A stretch of 64,000 nt of DNA from Aphelenchoides besseyi (lineage: Eukaryota; Nematoda; Chromadorea; Rhabditida; Aphelenchoididae). The stretch lies in the NCBI GenBank assembly GCA_024699855.1, contig JAMPIQ010000001.1, positions 13,826,001 through 13,890,000 on the forward strand, read 5' to 3'. Made by a program: the position numbers and the translations under genes. This document shows positions 35,911 to 49,475 of this stretch, in pieces. The notes below the pieces were generated by a model that worked only from the letters and a program-made list of their open reading frames with translations, had not been told where the DNA came from and ran no database searches. Position 1 is the stretch's first letter; every line of letters starts with the position of its first letter.

Positions 35911-36524
35911 CTACTTGTTGAAACGCCATGGAGGTAATTTGGTTCGTTTCTGATAGGCGGGATAAGCAGCTTCATTGCTAATCATCATCTGAGCCGCTGG
36001 TTCTCGAACTGGCCAATTGGGTTCGGAAGCTCGAAAATATGCGTCCTGATAGCTCTGAAAGTTTTCGTACATACGATCATCATTGGCAAAGAATTGTTTA
36101 CCAGCATCTTCTCAGGACTCCAATTACTCGTGTAAATTGAACGTCCGGTCGTTGAAGAGGCGAAGGTTGAGATCGCAAGTAACAAAATGAGAATCGTTGA
36201 GCACGACATAACAAACATGTCGTCCAAGAAAAACGGTAACGTTGTCAAAACAACTGGTCCAAATAGTCCAATCCCAAATTTTTGAAACATTACTGCATCA
36301 CACACGAGTATTGTCGTACCGCCCATTTTAAATTTGGGAGCATTCTGGTAATCCCCTTCACACTTATGGCAAAGAACGAAATGCCATACAACGAATTCTC
36401 GTTACAACCGTCTAATTGTTTCGCGGCTTTCCCACAAATAACCACGAGTGGGAAGACTTACACGGGCGCTTCCAATTAATCGTTTTTTGAACTCTGTGGG
36501 CAAATGTGCGTCTTCCATTTGCAT
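35911..36524 (-). CDS. small hydrophobic protein, possibly OCIA-domain/mitochondrial
   Basis: Exon 1 (36524 to ~36464) gives MQMEDAHLPTEFKKRLIGSA. A ~50-base intron follows. The next exon contains GCNENSLYGISFFAISVKGIT, which resembles the 'ECN-ES' start of OCIA domains. A hydrophobic block (FGIGLFGPVVLTTLPFFLDD) follows. The last exon has a different, convincing frame: ENFQSYQDAYFRASEPNWP through KLPPWRFNK and a stop at 35911-35913. AATAAA on this strand follows near 35836. I could not fix the middle splice sites, so the coordinates are an envelope and the family name is tentative. The acidic, aromatic C-terminal segment looks conserved. Confidence 0.45.
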
Positions 36525-36545
36525 TGTCTCATAAAAACACGTCAT

Positions 36546-38592
36546 TTCTTTCGTCGATACAAACTCTCTAGAGTGTAAACAATCATCTGGGAATAAGAGA
36601 ACGACGATTTGTAACGATTCATAGCACGGATTTTGCGCTTCGAATGAACGGAAGTCGTTTGGATGTGCAGTGATTTGGCGCTACCATCCTCGAATATACT
36701 CGTCAGTTCATGTGCACTTTGAAGGCGATGATAGATGCATCGCAAATGTCGCGACGACTTCGATCAAAACAAATTGAAACGTCGTTCGAATTGAGTGCGG
36801 AGCGGTGATCGTTGAACGCCATCGGCAATTCGGTTTATGAACTTCGGATGTTTGTTTCGGAACTTGAAATTGTCGCTGATTCATAAGTCTATGAGTTGAT
36901 TTTACGGTCATTAACTTGAAGTTTAAAGCTTCGGAAAGCGTCTAATACAACTCGCACACGCTACTTGACTTCTAAACTCAAAGATCAGAGAAACGTTTTG
37001 TGCTTATCAGCAAAAGCGAGATTCCCGTTTTGCAATTTTAAAAGTCAGCAGTTTGGTCGCTGGTCACTTGAGCGGCTTCTGGTTGTCGAAACCAATTTGG
37101 TTTCGAGGCTTCGAACAAACAATTTGACTTGTAAGTGACCTCTGATCGTGTTTTCGATTCCAAAAATAGAAATCCACGCACTTCAAACTGCAAATTCGTT
37201 TTTCTTTTGCAAACGAAGAAGCCGCAAAAAGTATGCGAACAGCGTTACGAAATGCTTGTTTACCTTCTGCACGATACCCTCAAATCAATTGCGTGATTTG
37301 CTTATCACGAGTGAATTGGATGTTGATCAACGAAGTCATTGGCCTTAAAGTGACTCCTGTGGTTTTGTTTCTTTGCAAATTCGTGTGAAAATCGTTTTAT
37401 TTTGATGGTTTGCCGAACATCTATACGTCACTTGAATCATCGCACTTGATTTCTATTCGTGTCAACAGCTCACTCTACTGAACAACTATCAATAGACCGG
37501 AGTCTACAGAGAAACATCTCTTTTGCGTTTGCTACGTATGATATTCAAAGACCGCAATTAAAGTGAATCACGTTTCCTGTTGAGCAGAATAACAACCGGA
37601 AGTGTTCGTTAAAAGTTCGCGCATACTCAGTTGTTTTGGATTTGGCGAAGTTTAGTCACGATGTCCCCCAAGTTCCAATTTCCGTTGAGCTATGAAGAAG
37701 TGTAATCAACAGATAACCGTTTCACACACACATCATACTTTACACTTCGTGTTCCGTGAAGCGTTCAAATAAAAGAACGAGGAACAAATTAAAGTTCCAC
37801 AAACACTGACAGCATCTACGGACGTCAAGTCGTCGAAGATCAACGTTAGACCAACAGTTTATTCTACGGTTTACATCTGTTGCCATCAATCGTGTTTTGG
37901 AGTTTCTATCAAAATGCTTCAGTGATTATCACATGCGTTCAATCGTCCTGTTATCTCTACGCAAATTTCTGCGTTTTATTACCAAACTGCTGCCTACACA
38001 GTCCGCACGTTCGCTTCTCGTTCATTTGCACACCTTTTACTAACTCTACATCTCCAGTCAACATCACGCATACCTTCGAAAACTGCGGGTGGAGTGGGTG
38101 TTTGTGAGAAGTTCAATCGGGGTTCGTCTCGTCCACTCGACGTATCGCGTAATCGAAACTGACAGTGAACGGTGACGAACTTATTGTCACACAAAAAACA
38201 ACAAGACAAAAGGATTGATTGCGTAATGTCCCAATACGTTGATCCTACGGTTTACACTTCTTGTTGGCAACTTGTTGGGCGAATCAGCGTACCGTAAACT
38301 TCCTTATGACTTGTGAGTGTAAAACTGAATATCATTACCGCTGGTTAACACACTCTATACTCGTGATATCTTTTCATTACCGCTAATCGTCACCATATGG
38401 TGTTCATAAAAAACTTATAATCGCAAATCGAATTCCAATTTCCGTTCTTCTGCCGTTCATTGCTCCACTTTCTACGTATTCGCACACGAACATCGATTGA
38501 CGCGAGTGGGTGGGCGTCGTGACATAAAACTTTACAGCGCGCAGTAGAAAACCAGCGGGGGTGGAGATGATGCGTAAACGTCGCGAAAACTT

Positions 38593-38637
<45 letters not shown>

Positions 38638-38788
38638 TTTTAAATTCTATCGACGTTTGTTATTACACATTTTTGATAAAAAGACTTTCGACTATTCTCT
38701 TACATTCGTTTAAGCTTCTCGTTTGTTATATCGTGTTATCAAGAAGTCACATTCGGCCTACTAATTTGTTTTTTAAGGTCCAGTCAAA
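36546..38788. other. about 2.2 kb intergenic, containing a poly-G run
   Basis: No coding exon recognised. Frames such as 37880-38107 (+) have no supporting features. The stretch holds the 41-base G tract at 38595-38635 and the promoter of the gene at 38789. Confidence 0.4.
38595..38635 (+). repeat. homopolymer run of 41 G followed by T-rich sequence
   Basis: An uninterrupted G tract, then five or more T. Such tracts are hard to sequence, so the length may not be exact. Confidence 0.9.
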
Positions 38789-39868
38789 ATGGTTATGATC
38801 AAATCCTATGACGGCGACTCGTCGATTTCCGAAGAGCACGCGAAATGTTGTTGTTTCAATTACAATATCCAAGTGAGTTTGAGATTCAAAAACTAAAGCA
38901 CAATGATTTTAGACAGCTCCACTCTATGTTTCCATCGTTGGAATGAGCATCTCAGTTGCTTTCATGGTTTTCTACGTTCTGCATCACGAGTTCATTTTGT
39001 TGTTTCCGTTGATCACGATATTCGCCTGTCATTTCTGTATGCTATTGGGCAATCGACTACGGAAAGCCAAATTCTATTCTCCAATCGTCTATTTAACGGT
39101 AAGCTTTCCAGCAACTTTGTTTAAGCGCGTTCAATTGGCAATCAGTAACCACGAGATTGCTCATTGACCTTATCATTCTGAATAAACGAAAAGGTCAATT
39201 CAGAAGCTGACAAAAGAAGGAAAACAAACACAATCGCTCGCTTCTCATCATCACCTTTGCGAGTTCTTTCGGCTCGGCAATCGTTCTTTAAAGTTGTTTT
39301 GATGGGGGAGGTCTAGACACTAGAAATTTCTTATCGTTTGCAATTAACCCAAACGCCAATTCAAAGTACACAGAGTTTAACTTTTTGGTTTCAGAACTTT
39401 TTAATCACGATGTTGACAAGCGCAATGCTATTCTACGTTTACGTGATTGTCGGCGATGCGAAACGTCGACCGATGGTTGTTGATGGAACAGAAACCAAAA
39501 TGGACTTGTGGACCGCTTTTCAATCGGAGATTGTTCGCGTTCTTGTTGCTATTGCGTTGATTGTTTTTGCGTTGGCACATCGTGCGGTACTTCAAATCGC
39601 CAAAATGGACGACGCAAATCTGCAATACGAACGTTTCCAACAACGAACGGCGACCATCTACTCGTTGGCATCGGAATGTCATAGTCGAGCGGAAGAAGAA
39701 GCTTTGACATACAAACTACAGAACCCATTGACTACAGCACCGTATTTGTCGACAATCATCTCTGCGTCATCCACACCGTCATCACGCTCCTTCACGTCGT
39801 CCAATTCCTCGTCATCCTTATCCACAAACAATCAGCAATCTCGGTCGTTGATACGCGAAATGGTTTAA
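38789..39868 (+). CDS. four-TM membrane protein with Ser-rich tail
   Basis: Exons at 38789-38872, 38913-39098 and 39395-39868 join in phase to 247 residues. The N-terminus (MVMIKSYDGDSSISEEHAKC) has three consecutive cysteines, then TM1 (LYVSIVGMSISVAFMVFYVL), TM2 (FILLFPLITIFACHFCMLLG), TM3 (FLITMLTSAMLFYVYVIVG) and TM4 (IVRVLVAIALIVFALAHRAVL). The C-terminal ~80 residues are cytoplasmic-like and end in a Ser/Thr-rich stretch. The Cys-rich N-terminus plus four TMs resembles LAPTM-like or nematode tetraspan families, and the layout parallels the genes at 48.2-52.5 kb. Intron 2 (296 bases) is long for this locus. Function unknown. Confidence 0.75.
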
Positions 39869-40698
39869 GACATTCTTGGACCATTCAACTCACACAGTTT
39901 CTCTTGACAACGTAAAACTTCTTTACCGTCCATTAACCAACCGTTGATCTCACTTCTAATGTACGAAGTCGTGCATTTAACTTAATAAACTCACTATGAA
40001 ATCGAAATTCAAAGACCCGTCGAAGAGTACAAATACAATCAAAAGAGAAAAGAACCGACTTCTGAATAACATCAGGACTGTGCATAGATAGGCGGCAAAC
40101 AACTTCTGATCGATCTTTTCGGCAATTGTGATGTCGTGAAAGAAATGAGCGGGAGTGACGTTCAAAGATTGCGGAAGTAGTGATCGTCAATTAAAAGATC
40201 AAATGTCAGAAATATTTGGATACTCTCGAGCCTTCCAACTGATTGCGCTTCCGCTTAAGATGCAAAGACTGAGTTTCGTGTAACGATCGAAGATCTTTTC
40301 AGAAAAAATTTGTCTGCGCGTCGTCCTCATCGGTCGTTAAGCGATTATTAGCTCACAAGCAATGTTTGTAGTTGTCCGCTCCAATCACTTCTTGTTGACC
40401 GTTGAGTAGCGCGCGGGTTTTTGCTGAAAATTCTTCGATTATTTTGCTCGTTGTTAGTCGACTTGTCCACTGCTCTTTGTTGTGGCTCCGAGTCGAAATT
40501 CTACACCTTGTACGAGTGACTCATAACTAATGCTCCGATTACGTTTTTGATCGCGAATCAACGCATCGATAATTCATGACCCATTAGTCCATTGGATTGC
40601 TACACAGATTCTCGATTCAACGGCTCTGATTGCGCCGTCGAAAGGCGACCGAATGCTTCGCCGTCGTGCTCATCGACTTATTGTTGGCATAACGAGAA
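39869..40698. other. intergenic, no gene recognised
   Basis: Contains the 3' end of the four-TM gene (AATAAA near 39982) and the promoter of the large plus-strand gene. No coding signal seen. Confidence 0.4.
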
Positions 40699-43600
40699 AT
40701 GAGCTGTAGCAATCGTTGGAGTGGTTGCAATAGCGTTCGGTTGTTTCTTTACGTTCTTCTACTTGGTATCTCAATACGAGATTGTGAAGCTCACGAGTCG
40801 ACTTCACGATCCAAAACAGCACGTGCTTTGATCTCATTCCAACCAACCGACGAGTTGGACGCACGTTATTGCGGCAAAAGCGGGAGACTATATCGAGGTT
40901 TGACTCGATCGTATCATCAAGTCATCAACGACGATTTCAGTAACAAACAACAATCCGGTGCAATGTCGATCGAATGTTGATTGCAAATCGACAAGCGCGG
41001 TCTGTGAACCAACGACAGGATTCTGCTGTTTGATCACAAGTCCCGCAATGAGCAACGTGAATTCGATTGGATGTCCGATGGGTGAATTCAAAGTCGAAAT
41101 GGCGTTTGATTCTTCTGTTCAGGTTTTCGTCATTTAAAAGCGTCGACAAGTCGTCTGTTGGTTTGTCAACCGGAACAAAAGTCGAGTTGTCCGGGTGATG
41201 CGATTTGTTTCGAGAATCCAACCCAAAAAACTTGGAATTGTTGTGCAAAAGATCCAACTGAAGGCTGTGCACCGGGAATGAGATCGGTGAAATTGGCCGA
41301 CGGTTCGGCTCGTTTATGTCGACCGGAAGCCGCGAATTCGGCCGATGTTTGTCCGCACGGTTCCACTTGTCAATGGTCGTTTCTGATCGATCAATATCAA
41401 TGTTGCGAAGCGGACAACGGTAACAGTGCCGGTCGATGGATTGGTCGAATTTCACTTTCAGGTTGCACCAGAGGTGAAGAGCCGGTGCGAAGATCGGGAG
41501 GTGGGATTCGTTCGTGCGTCAAAAAAGAAGACTGTCCATTGCACGCCCATTGCTCCTTCAACTTCTGGACGGCATCCATGCAATGTTGTCGTCGTGATCC
41601 GACTCGTGAGTTCTTTTCGGCACTCTTCTTTGAGCAAACAAACTTCGAAAACAGACGCAAAACGTTTGAGTTTTCATTTTTGAAAAAATGTTACTTCTTC
41701 TTATTAGTTTTTGGTTTCTAAACGTAAATGCCAACGAAAGTAAAGAGATCACAAACTCATTTATTGGCTCTAACTTTCAATCTTTAGAGCTGTGTCCCGC
41801 ATCACAGATCGCTTACTTGAATCCGTTGACTTCGATACCTATTGAGTGTGTTCATGCATCCGAATGTCCGACCGGCTATAAATGCAGCAACGGTTTTTGT
41901 TGTGGAAACGTTGGCAATTGCCCACGACCCGGCTATCATCCAACTCGCGATGAAAACGGTGAGAAATCGAACTGTTGAAGTTCGTAAAGTCGCCTGTCTT
42001 AGGACGACTGCGATCTTGCTTACCGTCGATGCCCGATTGTCCGGAAGGATCGTCGTGTGAAACATCGATAACCGATCGACAACAAGGATTGTGCTGCTCG
42101 AAAAACGTTCTAACGTGTCGAAACTTCGGAACTCCATTTCCGAATTCAATGAATCCACAGATCTGCAATTTGAATGCTCACCCATCGAGTTGTCCGATCG
42201 ATGCCGATTGTCAAGAAAGGTACAACAAATTAAGACAACAGAAAGTAGCTTAAGTTCCAGTAACATTCCCGGTACGAGCATTTGTTGTAAACGCGATGGA
42301 TCGGTTACGAACTTTTGTCCGGACAACTGGACGTTGTTGAATGGAAAGACAACGGTAGCATGCAAACCGAAACGAAAAAGTTTTCAACAAAACGTTTTCA
42401 GTACTGCAGTCCGAACGATTATCGCTCATGTTCCGGTCAAAGTTCCTGTCTATTATCGCCATTAACTCAACAGTTTGTTTGTTGTATGCCGGGTAAGTTG
42501 TTACAACTTTTTCGTCGTCAATCTTTGATTTCAGTTCTAAAAACTGTGGCATTTCGACAGTCGGCATTACAACGACAAGTTCTACCCTTTTCTGAGTTCA
42601 ATTGTCCACCACAGTACGCCGGTCCAGAAGTTGTAAATAATCGTGAGAGACGATGCAACGGTTTTGGTGATTTCAATCAGTGCAGTATTGGGTTTGTTTG
42701 TTTGAGTATCTATAATCAATGGCCTTCAGATTTGCGTGTGTTCAATCGATCGAAAGCAATCAGGTATTCATTTGCTGTGGTCCAACGGAATCCAATGATT
42801 CGCCGTTGTTTCGATGTCCGAACGCTGGTGATACCCCAGCGATCTCAGCACAAGGCGGAAATATCTTTTGCGATACGGCACGAGGACTCCAAACATGTCC
42901 ACGAGGGTGAGAAGAAGTTTACGCTTCAACGATCATTGGACTATTTCAGTTCAACTTGTCAGAGTGCCGTAAATTCGTTTGGTATGATGATCTGTTGTCA
43001 ATCAAATCCGTCAGTATCGCCGGTTTGTCCAGAAGGTCGTTCGGCTCAACCGGCAGCCGTTGGCTACGTACCCTGTGATACGAATCAACCAAATCAATGC
43101 AATCAGGGATTCGTATGTTTGGCATCTGTTAATCAACCAGACACATCGTTGTGCTGCTCTCGTCTCAATAACCAACCGTTGATCTGTCCCAATCAACAAG
43201 TTTTGTACAAAGTAAGAGGTTAAAGACATTGACAAAACAAGATTGTTTTTAAGGAAAATGGACGACCAAAAATCTGCAGTTTACTTCAAATCAACCCCTG
43301 TCCATCTGGTTATTTATGCCGAGCATCAGTCGGCGCTCCATCAATTGGAATTTGTTGTTCTCTTCCGACCACAGCGATTTGTCCATCCGGCTACACAGCA
43401 CATCTCGATTTTAATGGAAATCCGGTAAAGAACTTCAAAAGACATTTTTCTATTCGCTGTTTAGATCTTTTGTTCCGAATTAAATCCAAACGTGTGTCCC
43501 GGTGGAAGTCAGTGTTTGGAGTCCGAGAATCAAGCTCAATTACGACTATGTTGTCGATCAAGTAATGTTGCACGAGTTTGTCCCGATGGGTTAGACGCAT

Positions 43601-45629
43601 TACTTCAACCTGATAACTCACGACCAGAACGTTGTACTGAGCCGGGTGCTGCGTGTAGTCAGCCCGGTTATCAATGCTATTTGTCGGACATTTTGGCCGG
43701 CTACGTTTGTTGTGGTCGAAGTCAACAGTTGGCACGCTGTGCTGATGGTCGAGAGACGTATGTTCAAGATTTTGGGCGCACATTCACCTGTCAACTAACT
43801 CAACTGAATGGGTGTCCATTGAATTACGATTGTGCACCGTCAAATTTGAACGGTGTGAACGTTTGTTGTCGAACGGGTATGATCGTGCCAACAACCAGCC
43901 CGCCATTGCCAACTCCATCGCCCTACCAGCCCGATTTGCCAACATTTCGACCACCGGTTTCGGAACTCACTTGTCCAGTTGGTTGGAGTGCTTACGAGGA
44001 TAATACGGGAGCTCATCATTTCTGTCAAAACGCTTTGGACAACACTTGTCCTCAAGGATTTTCATGTGTTCAATCCTCAGTTAACGGGATATTTTTGTGT
44101 TGTCGATTGGCCTCCAATTTGCGTTGCAATAATGCACGAGCAACAGCACTGTTGGTCAACAACGCTCCTCGACTTTGTTCGCAACGTTTCGTCGCAAGTT
44201 GCCCACAGGGTTATCAGTGTCAGCAATCGAATATCGTGAGTTTTATCCTTCAAAAATAGCTAATTCAAGGTTCAGAGTCCGGTTAACATTTGTTGTTCCA
44301 TTGCTATTACTGGTCCGACGATTAACGGCCAAACAAACCCGTTCACTTCGTTGAATGGCGGCGATTTGTTGACGAGTCAATTGCTATGCCGCGACGGACA
44401 GACTCCCGCTTTCGTTAGTGGCAAAACTGTTTTGTGCAATTACATTGGACAACAAGATGCTTGTCCGCCAACTTACATTTGCACGCTTTCCAATCGCCAA
44501 GGAGTGAATGTTTGTTGTCATATTATTCAAAGGTACACAAACCTCGACACTCGAATAATCGCCTGGATTTTAGGTCTCGATCTCGATTGCATTTATATTC
44601 GAAACGAGCGCACAACAACGTCTGCGGTGATTCAACGGCCGCGTTGACTTACGATGGCGAGCCAATCGAATGCTCAAAGGATCCACAAGATGCGTGTCCT
44701 AAGGTTACAAAAGTGAATTGTATGTGAACAGAAAATTTTAGAACTTTGAATGTCAGCCCTCAATGATTGATGAGTACATGTATTGCTGTCAAGATGCTCA
44801 ATGTGCAGTTGATGCGCGAAGATCGAGCAGCGAGGTTGAGAGTACGATTTTGCCAAAAAGATGCGTCAAAGATTCCGATTGTTCGAAGGAAGAGAAATGT
44901 GAAGAATCGTTTAACATACAAGGTAGAAAGCTTATTCTCTAATGCGACAAAAGGGTTTTTGCAGATGTCAAAGTTTGTTGTCCCCAATTCACGCTAGAGA
45001 CTCTTCCATCGCTATTGGCCAATGAAGAGAAACCACGATGCATTGGACGACAAACATTCCTGCTGATGGGGAACGCGATTTCATGTACGGATTCTGGCGG
45101 CTGCCCTCCCGATTACGATTGTTCGTCGTTAACAACCACCGGCGATTCGATTTGCTGTGAACAATACAATCCGACGAACAATGTTTGTCCAGAGAATCGG
45201 TAACCATCTTATCGTTATTTCATAACAATTAGTTTCAGCGATCCTTTTCGACATGTGAGTACCGACGAACCGGCGTTTTGTGATCCCAACGACTCTACGG
45301 ATTCTTGTCCTGACGGATTCATTTGTCGAAACTCGCCGTTACTGCGACGTCACGTTTGTTGCTCGCCAATTGCATTCTGTGATCCGAACACCGGCCGAGT
45401 GCCGTTCATCGACGAGAGGACCAAACAAGCGAAACGATGCTTCGAACTGACATCGACGGGAACGAACAGCGAAGAATGTGGTCACGGTTTCACGTGCTCT
45501 TCATCAACTGTGCCAAAGATTCGAGTCTGTTGTTCGGCTCCAGAGACTCATGAGTTTGTTTTGGGTGCGGCGAAAGAAGCAGATCGTGATGAATCAGACA
45601 AACAGCTGTGGACGATACTCGAAGGATAA
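40699..45629 (+). CDS. giant secreted protein of WR1/lustrin-type cysteine repeats
   Basis: The start at 40699 gives a signal peptide (SVRLFLYVLLLGISIRDCEA). Exon 1 ends at CGA-G with a GTTTGA donor; the next exon starts TA-ACA after a TTTCAG, giving CRSNVDCKSTSAVC in frame. The rest is some twenty repeats of the form C-P-x(n)-C-x(2-6)-G-x(2)-C-x(8-14)-CC, for example DVCPHGSTCQWSFLIDQYQCC, GCPLNYDCAPSNLNGVNVCC and GCPPDYDCSSL with SICC. These match the worm-specific WR1 / lustrin cysteine-rich class, which is extracellular and thought structural (cuticle, eggshell, matrix). The last ~30 residues are charged (GAAKEADRDESDKQ), then a stop and AATAAA at ~45649. Introns are ~45 bases; not every junction was resolved. 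Confidence 0.8.
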
Positions 45630-45720
45630 GAATTTGCTCATTTAAACGAATAAAAAGTTATCCAATTGTTTATTGTGAACGAAATTGAGAATCAAATACG
45701 ATTGTTAAATAAAGGGTCAT

Positions 45721-47823
45721 TTAAGACATAATCACTGGATTACCTTCCACATCGGCCACCGGCAACAGCTCTTCAGCTCCGATCGTTGTTCGTCGTTTCG
45801 CAGCCGCTGAACGCCGTTGATGAAGCCACGAGTCGGTTTTTGCCGGCATTCTATCAACCATTGACAGTCCTTTTGTTTCTTTGATATTGAAATGGAAACT
45901 GAACAAGTCGATTATGGTGCAGACCAAAATCAAAGCGTAGGGCAACGGCGTCCAAATGTCGGAAAGAAAGAAGATTTGCGGCGCAATCACAACACCAACT
46001 CGCGACAAGATTTGTCCGAACGAAAACGAAGTGTTGCGAACTCCCGTTGGAAACAGCTCACTTGACAAGATGCCATTTGTCGTGTAAATCAATGTTGTTT
46101 GTGATATAATGGTAAGAATGATGATTGCTAATACGGTCCGATATTCGTGGTGTAGACCGAGTAAGTAGATGGCTATGTACAAAATGAATCCGAGAGCAAT
46201 GTAGATTTCGGAGACCGCGTGAATCAGCTTTCGACCCAACCATTTGATTCGAACATCCGCCAATGCAGAAACCAAATTTAAAACGTAACGAAACCTAAGA
46301 ACACAAACTCAATGTACAAATACTGTCTTACATTCCCATGTAACAAGCGTTTAAGTACATTGAACCCGAAAGTTTTTCCATGTTGAAAAGTAAACTGTAG
46401 GTTATTAACGATGCTGTCAATCTAAATTACCTTCACATTGTCGTTTCGAGTTTTAACTCACGTGCTGAAAGCAATAGCAATGGTGTAACGTGCCATTGCG
46501 ACAGTATAGAACAGATGCCTAAACAATAGAAGAAGGAACTCTCACAGATGCACTAACCAAAAACTGTAACGTTTCTTGGTCTTTGATTTCTGAGCTGCAG
46601 CATCAGCTTCGGCTTGAAGCATCTCATTCAATCGTTTTTCATCCAATTTCCGTCCATCAATACGCCAAATTCGTTCGATCACCGCACGAGCTTTGTCCAA
46701 CTTTTGATGTTCGATCAAAAACCGTGGACTTTCACTACAATAACTGAAAACAAAATTTGTGATAAGAAACGCAAACTCACTTACAAAATTAAAGCAACTC
46801 CGGGCAAAGACAATGCAGCCGATACGTGAATTAACGTCCGCCATTCATTAGCCAAATAGGCAACAATCGCAAAGAGAGCCATCTAAAACGAACTCGTACA
46901 TCCGTATGTTTATCTTTCATTTACATTTGGAGACCATGGAATTAGATTCGTAATCCAAAAACGATCTTTCTTAGGCAAATTCTCCACCGTAAACACCAGT
47001 TGGATTCTAAATACCAAAGGAATCGTATTCTGTTAGAGTTCAAAACTTGCGCAATACAACCACCATTGAAAATGTTGATTAGGAAACGTGTGACAGTAAA
47101 CATGAAAAGATTAGTGGAGAGTCCATTGATCATCATCATAATTAGACAACAGAAAAGAGCAACAATAAGGGTCGAAAGTTGATTTCCGAATTAATTGACA
47201 TTCGAGTAGTGAACTTACTGGTTTTCGTCCATATCGATCTGATAGCTGTCCGAACACCGCCGAACCGATAATTACACCCACCATTTGAATGCTGATGCTT
47301 TGCTTTACAAGTTTGTTCTTAGCACAATAGTAGCCCCACTGAAAGCGAATCAATGAACTGATCAATAGAAGACCTACTTCCAAATTCACGGATTTGAACT
47401 GAGCCGAAAACTCGGGTTTACATTTCACTTCATCGGCAGCCGAACTGTTCGAATGCAGTTGATTGAGAATTGCACAACGTTCTTTCGTATCCAAACTCTC
47501 GTCGAATCGATAGCTGCCGCATGAAACGATCGTTGGTTCAGCGCCACCGTATATCATCTAAATGATTGCTATGAACGAATTTACAAACAAAACGTTACGT
47601 ATATCATGTTTCCCAATTGCAGAAGAGTCATTGCTTCGCATAAAATGCAAAGTATAAAAGTGTAACGGCCGAGTACAATAAAATCATCTAAAGTCGAGTT
47701 CTCAACCAACTTCTCGGTTGTTGTTTCGTCTTCGATCTCTTCGTCATCGTCTGCTGTACGAAACGTTATTGGCGTTTGTTCCAAATCTTTCGGATTTTCC
47801 AGTTCAATCGACGATTCGCCCAT
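45721..47823 (-). CDS. major facilitator superfamily transporter (SLC22-like)
   Basis: The start at 47823 (MGESSIELENPKDLEQ) lies just after a TGTGCAG acceptor-like site, so a 5' UTR intron or trans-splice site is likely. After an acidic N-terminus comes TM1 (YTFILCILCEAMTLLQLGNMIY). A large extracellular loop has four Cys and glycosylation-like NSS (CGSYRF, CAILNQLHSNSS, KCKPEF). The MFS signature follows: VGVIIGSAVFGQLSDRYGRKP. After TM6 is the cytoplasmic text SESPRFLIEHQKLDKARAVI and a charged segment (EKRLNEMLQAEADAAAQK), the usual SLC22 arrangement. The second half includes a GVRNTSFSF motif and ends near residue PVIMS after LHQRRSAAAKRR. It would transport organic ions or similar substrates at the plasma membrane; the substrate cannot be read from sequence. 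About ten exons with short introns. Confidence 0.8.
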
Positions 47824-48234
47824 TCCTGCACAAATGAAATGCAATCAAAGGTTTACAACGCAAATAACCGCAAAACGTTTAACTTCTCTCGAACAATTTC
47901 AGTTCATTAATCGATGGACTCAATGGTCTCGATTAATCGACGCTTAAGTTCGCGTGTTCGAGATTCTTGCTCGAAATTTTGCACACCGAACACACATAAA
48001 TCATAACCACGTCTGGGGTACCCTGTCGCTCGAAAACTTGTTATACTCTTTTTTTCATAAGAACTTAATAGCGCAGCCACTTGTCACGTTTTGTGCTTTG
48101 AAATGACAACACGAATTTTAATCGACCTCTCGATTAAACTTGTGGTTGACGGCAAACGAAATTGACGTTCTCGAAAAGTTCAAGATGCAAACTTTGAATT
48201 CGATCGACAGTCTTGAGTTCTATTTCACAAATCT

Positions 48235-48891
48235 TCATAAACAACATCGTAAAGCCGTTGGCTGTCGTTCTCTTTCCCTTTGAAGAAGAACGTCGGGCAG
48301 ATTCGAATACTCGTTGTGATAGTCGCTGTAGGCGAGACCTTCGAAGAAAACAAAAGCAAACCGAGAGATCACAAATAAACAACCGAAAACGATAATCTCA
48401 GTGGAAGATTCCATTGCGTACGGAATCGGAGACCAACGCCAATTCGAGTCTATATTGTTGATGAATGGACCTTTCGAAGCGCCGATAATAATCCAATAAA
48501 CGCCAAAGATGAACATGCTCACTTGAGACAGAAAAGCCTAAACAGAAGATAGAACGTTTGAATGAACGTTTGCTTACAGAGCCAACAATATAAATCTTGT
48601 ACAAACTCCACCATCTTGCCAGTCGTCCGAACAGCAGAAGAAGTGGGAAGATTGCAAAAACAGTATAGTAAAGAATCATGAAGTACATCTCGTAGTGTAT
48701 GCCGAGAGCAATTGCTAGCGCCAAAAAGATCAGATTAAAAATGAGCACAATGTAAGTCCAAATCTAAAGTTCATGCAATCGAACTAATGAATCAGCGAAC
48801 TTACACTCAAGGAAATACCACATGGACCTAGGGAGCCTTTGTACAAAAAGCAAAAAACAAAATAGCGCTCGAAGCACGGTCCTCTTGCCAT
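48235..48891 (-). CDS. four-TM membrane protein (cluster member 1)
   Basis: Exons at 48891-48805, 48763-48578 and 48537-48235 join in phase to 191 residues. The start MARGPCFERYFVFCFLYKGS directly follows a likely 3' splice site (TTTTAGGTG), suggesting a 5' UTR intron or SL addition. Hydrophobic segments: IVLIFNLIFLALAIALGIHY, FMILYYTVFAIFPLLLLFG, VSMFIFGVYWIIIGAS and EIIVFGCLFVISRFAFVFF, followed by YSDYHNEYSNLP and a basic tail (LLQRERERQP). Layout and size are close to the genes at 50582-51255 and 51915-52459, so these look like diverged local duplicates. Function unknown. Confidence 0.7.
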
Positions 48892-49475
48892 CACCTAAAA
48901 TCACTCAGAATGTCAACTTCTGAAGCTGGAACCTCGTCGAAGAACTTCAACTCATTGAGTAAACACGTTCGATTCTTTGGGTGCGTTATTCGATCAGTGA
49001 CACTTGTGGAACGGAAATGAGAATGTTTGAGAAAAGACGTCCATCAGTTTACGTGCACGATCCTCCTCATTGCTGATAAAAATGGTTCAGCGGCCGGCCT
49101 ACGAATTTTTTCATTGTTTACGTTCACTAAGCTTCACGAGCTTTGAACTCGACATGTAGGGTTTGGAATTGACGTTGTTTCTTTTCAACATTTAAAAACA
49201 AATTGAACGTTTTTTTTTGCTTTCAAAAACAACTTAAAATCATTTTTCTATTAACCGTCGGGCTTTTATCTCGTCAATCATCTAAACATCGATCGTCGTT
49301 TTCCCATTCAATTTGTTTGTGCTCGCTAAAACATTTGTTTGCCACGCCTAGGCTCCGAAAACTTCCGTTCGAATTCCCGCGTTCCGAAAACCACAAGAAC
49401 TTCGATTTGCGGTTTTTAGAGTCGCGGCCTTTTTCGGGCGATCGGTCGAAAGTCGTAGTCGATTGACCGTTGGCG
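48892..49475. other. divergent promoter region
   Basis: Sits between the start of the minus-strand four-TM gene and the plus-strand gene at 49476. No exon recognised. Confidence 0.4.
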
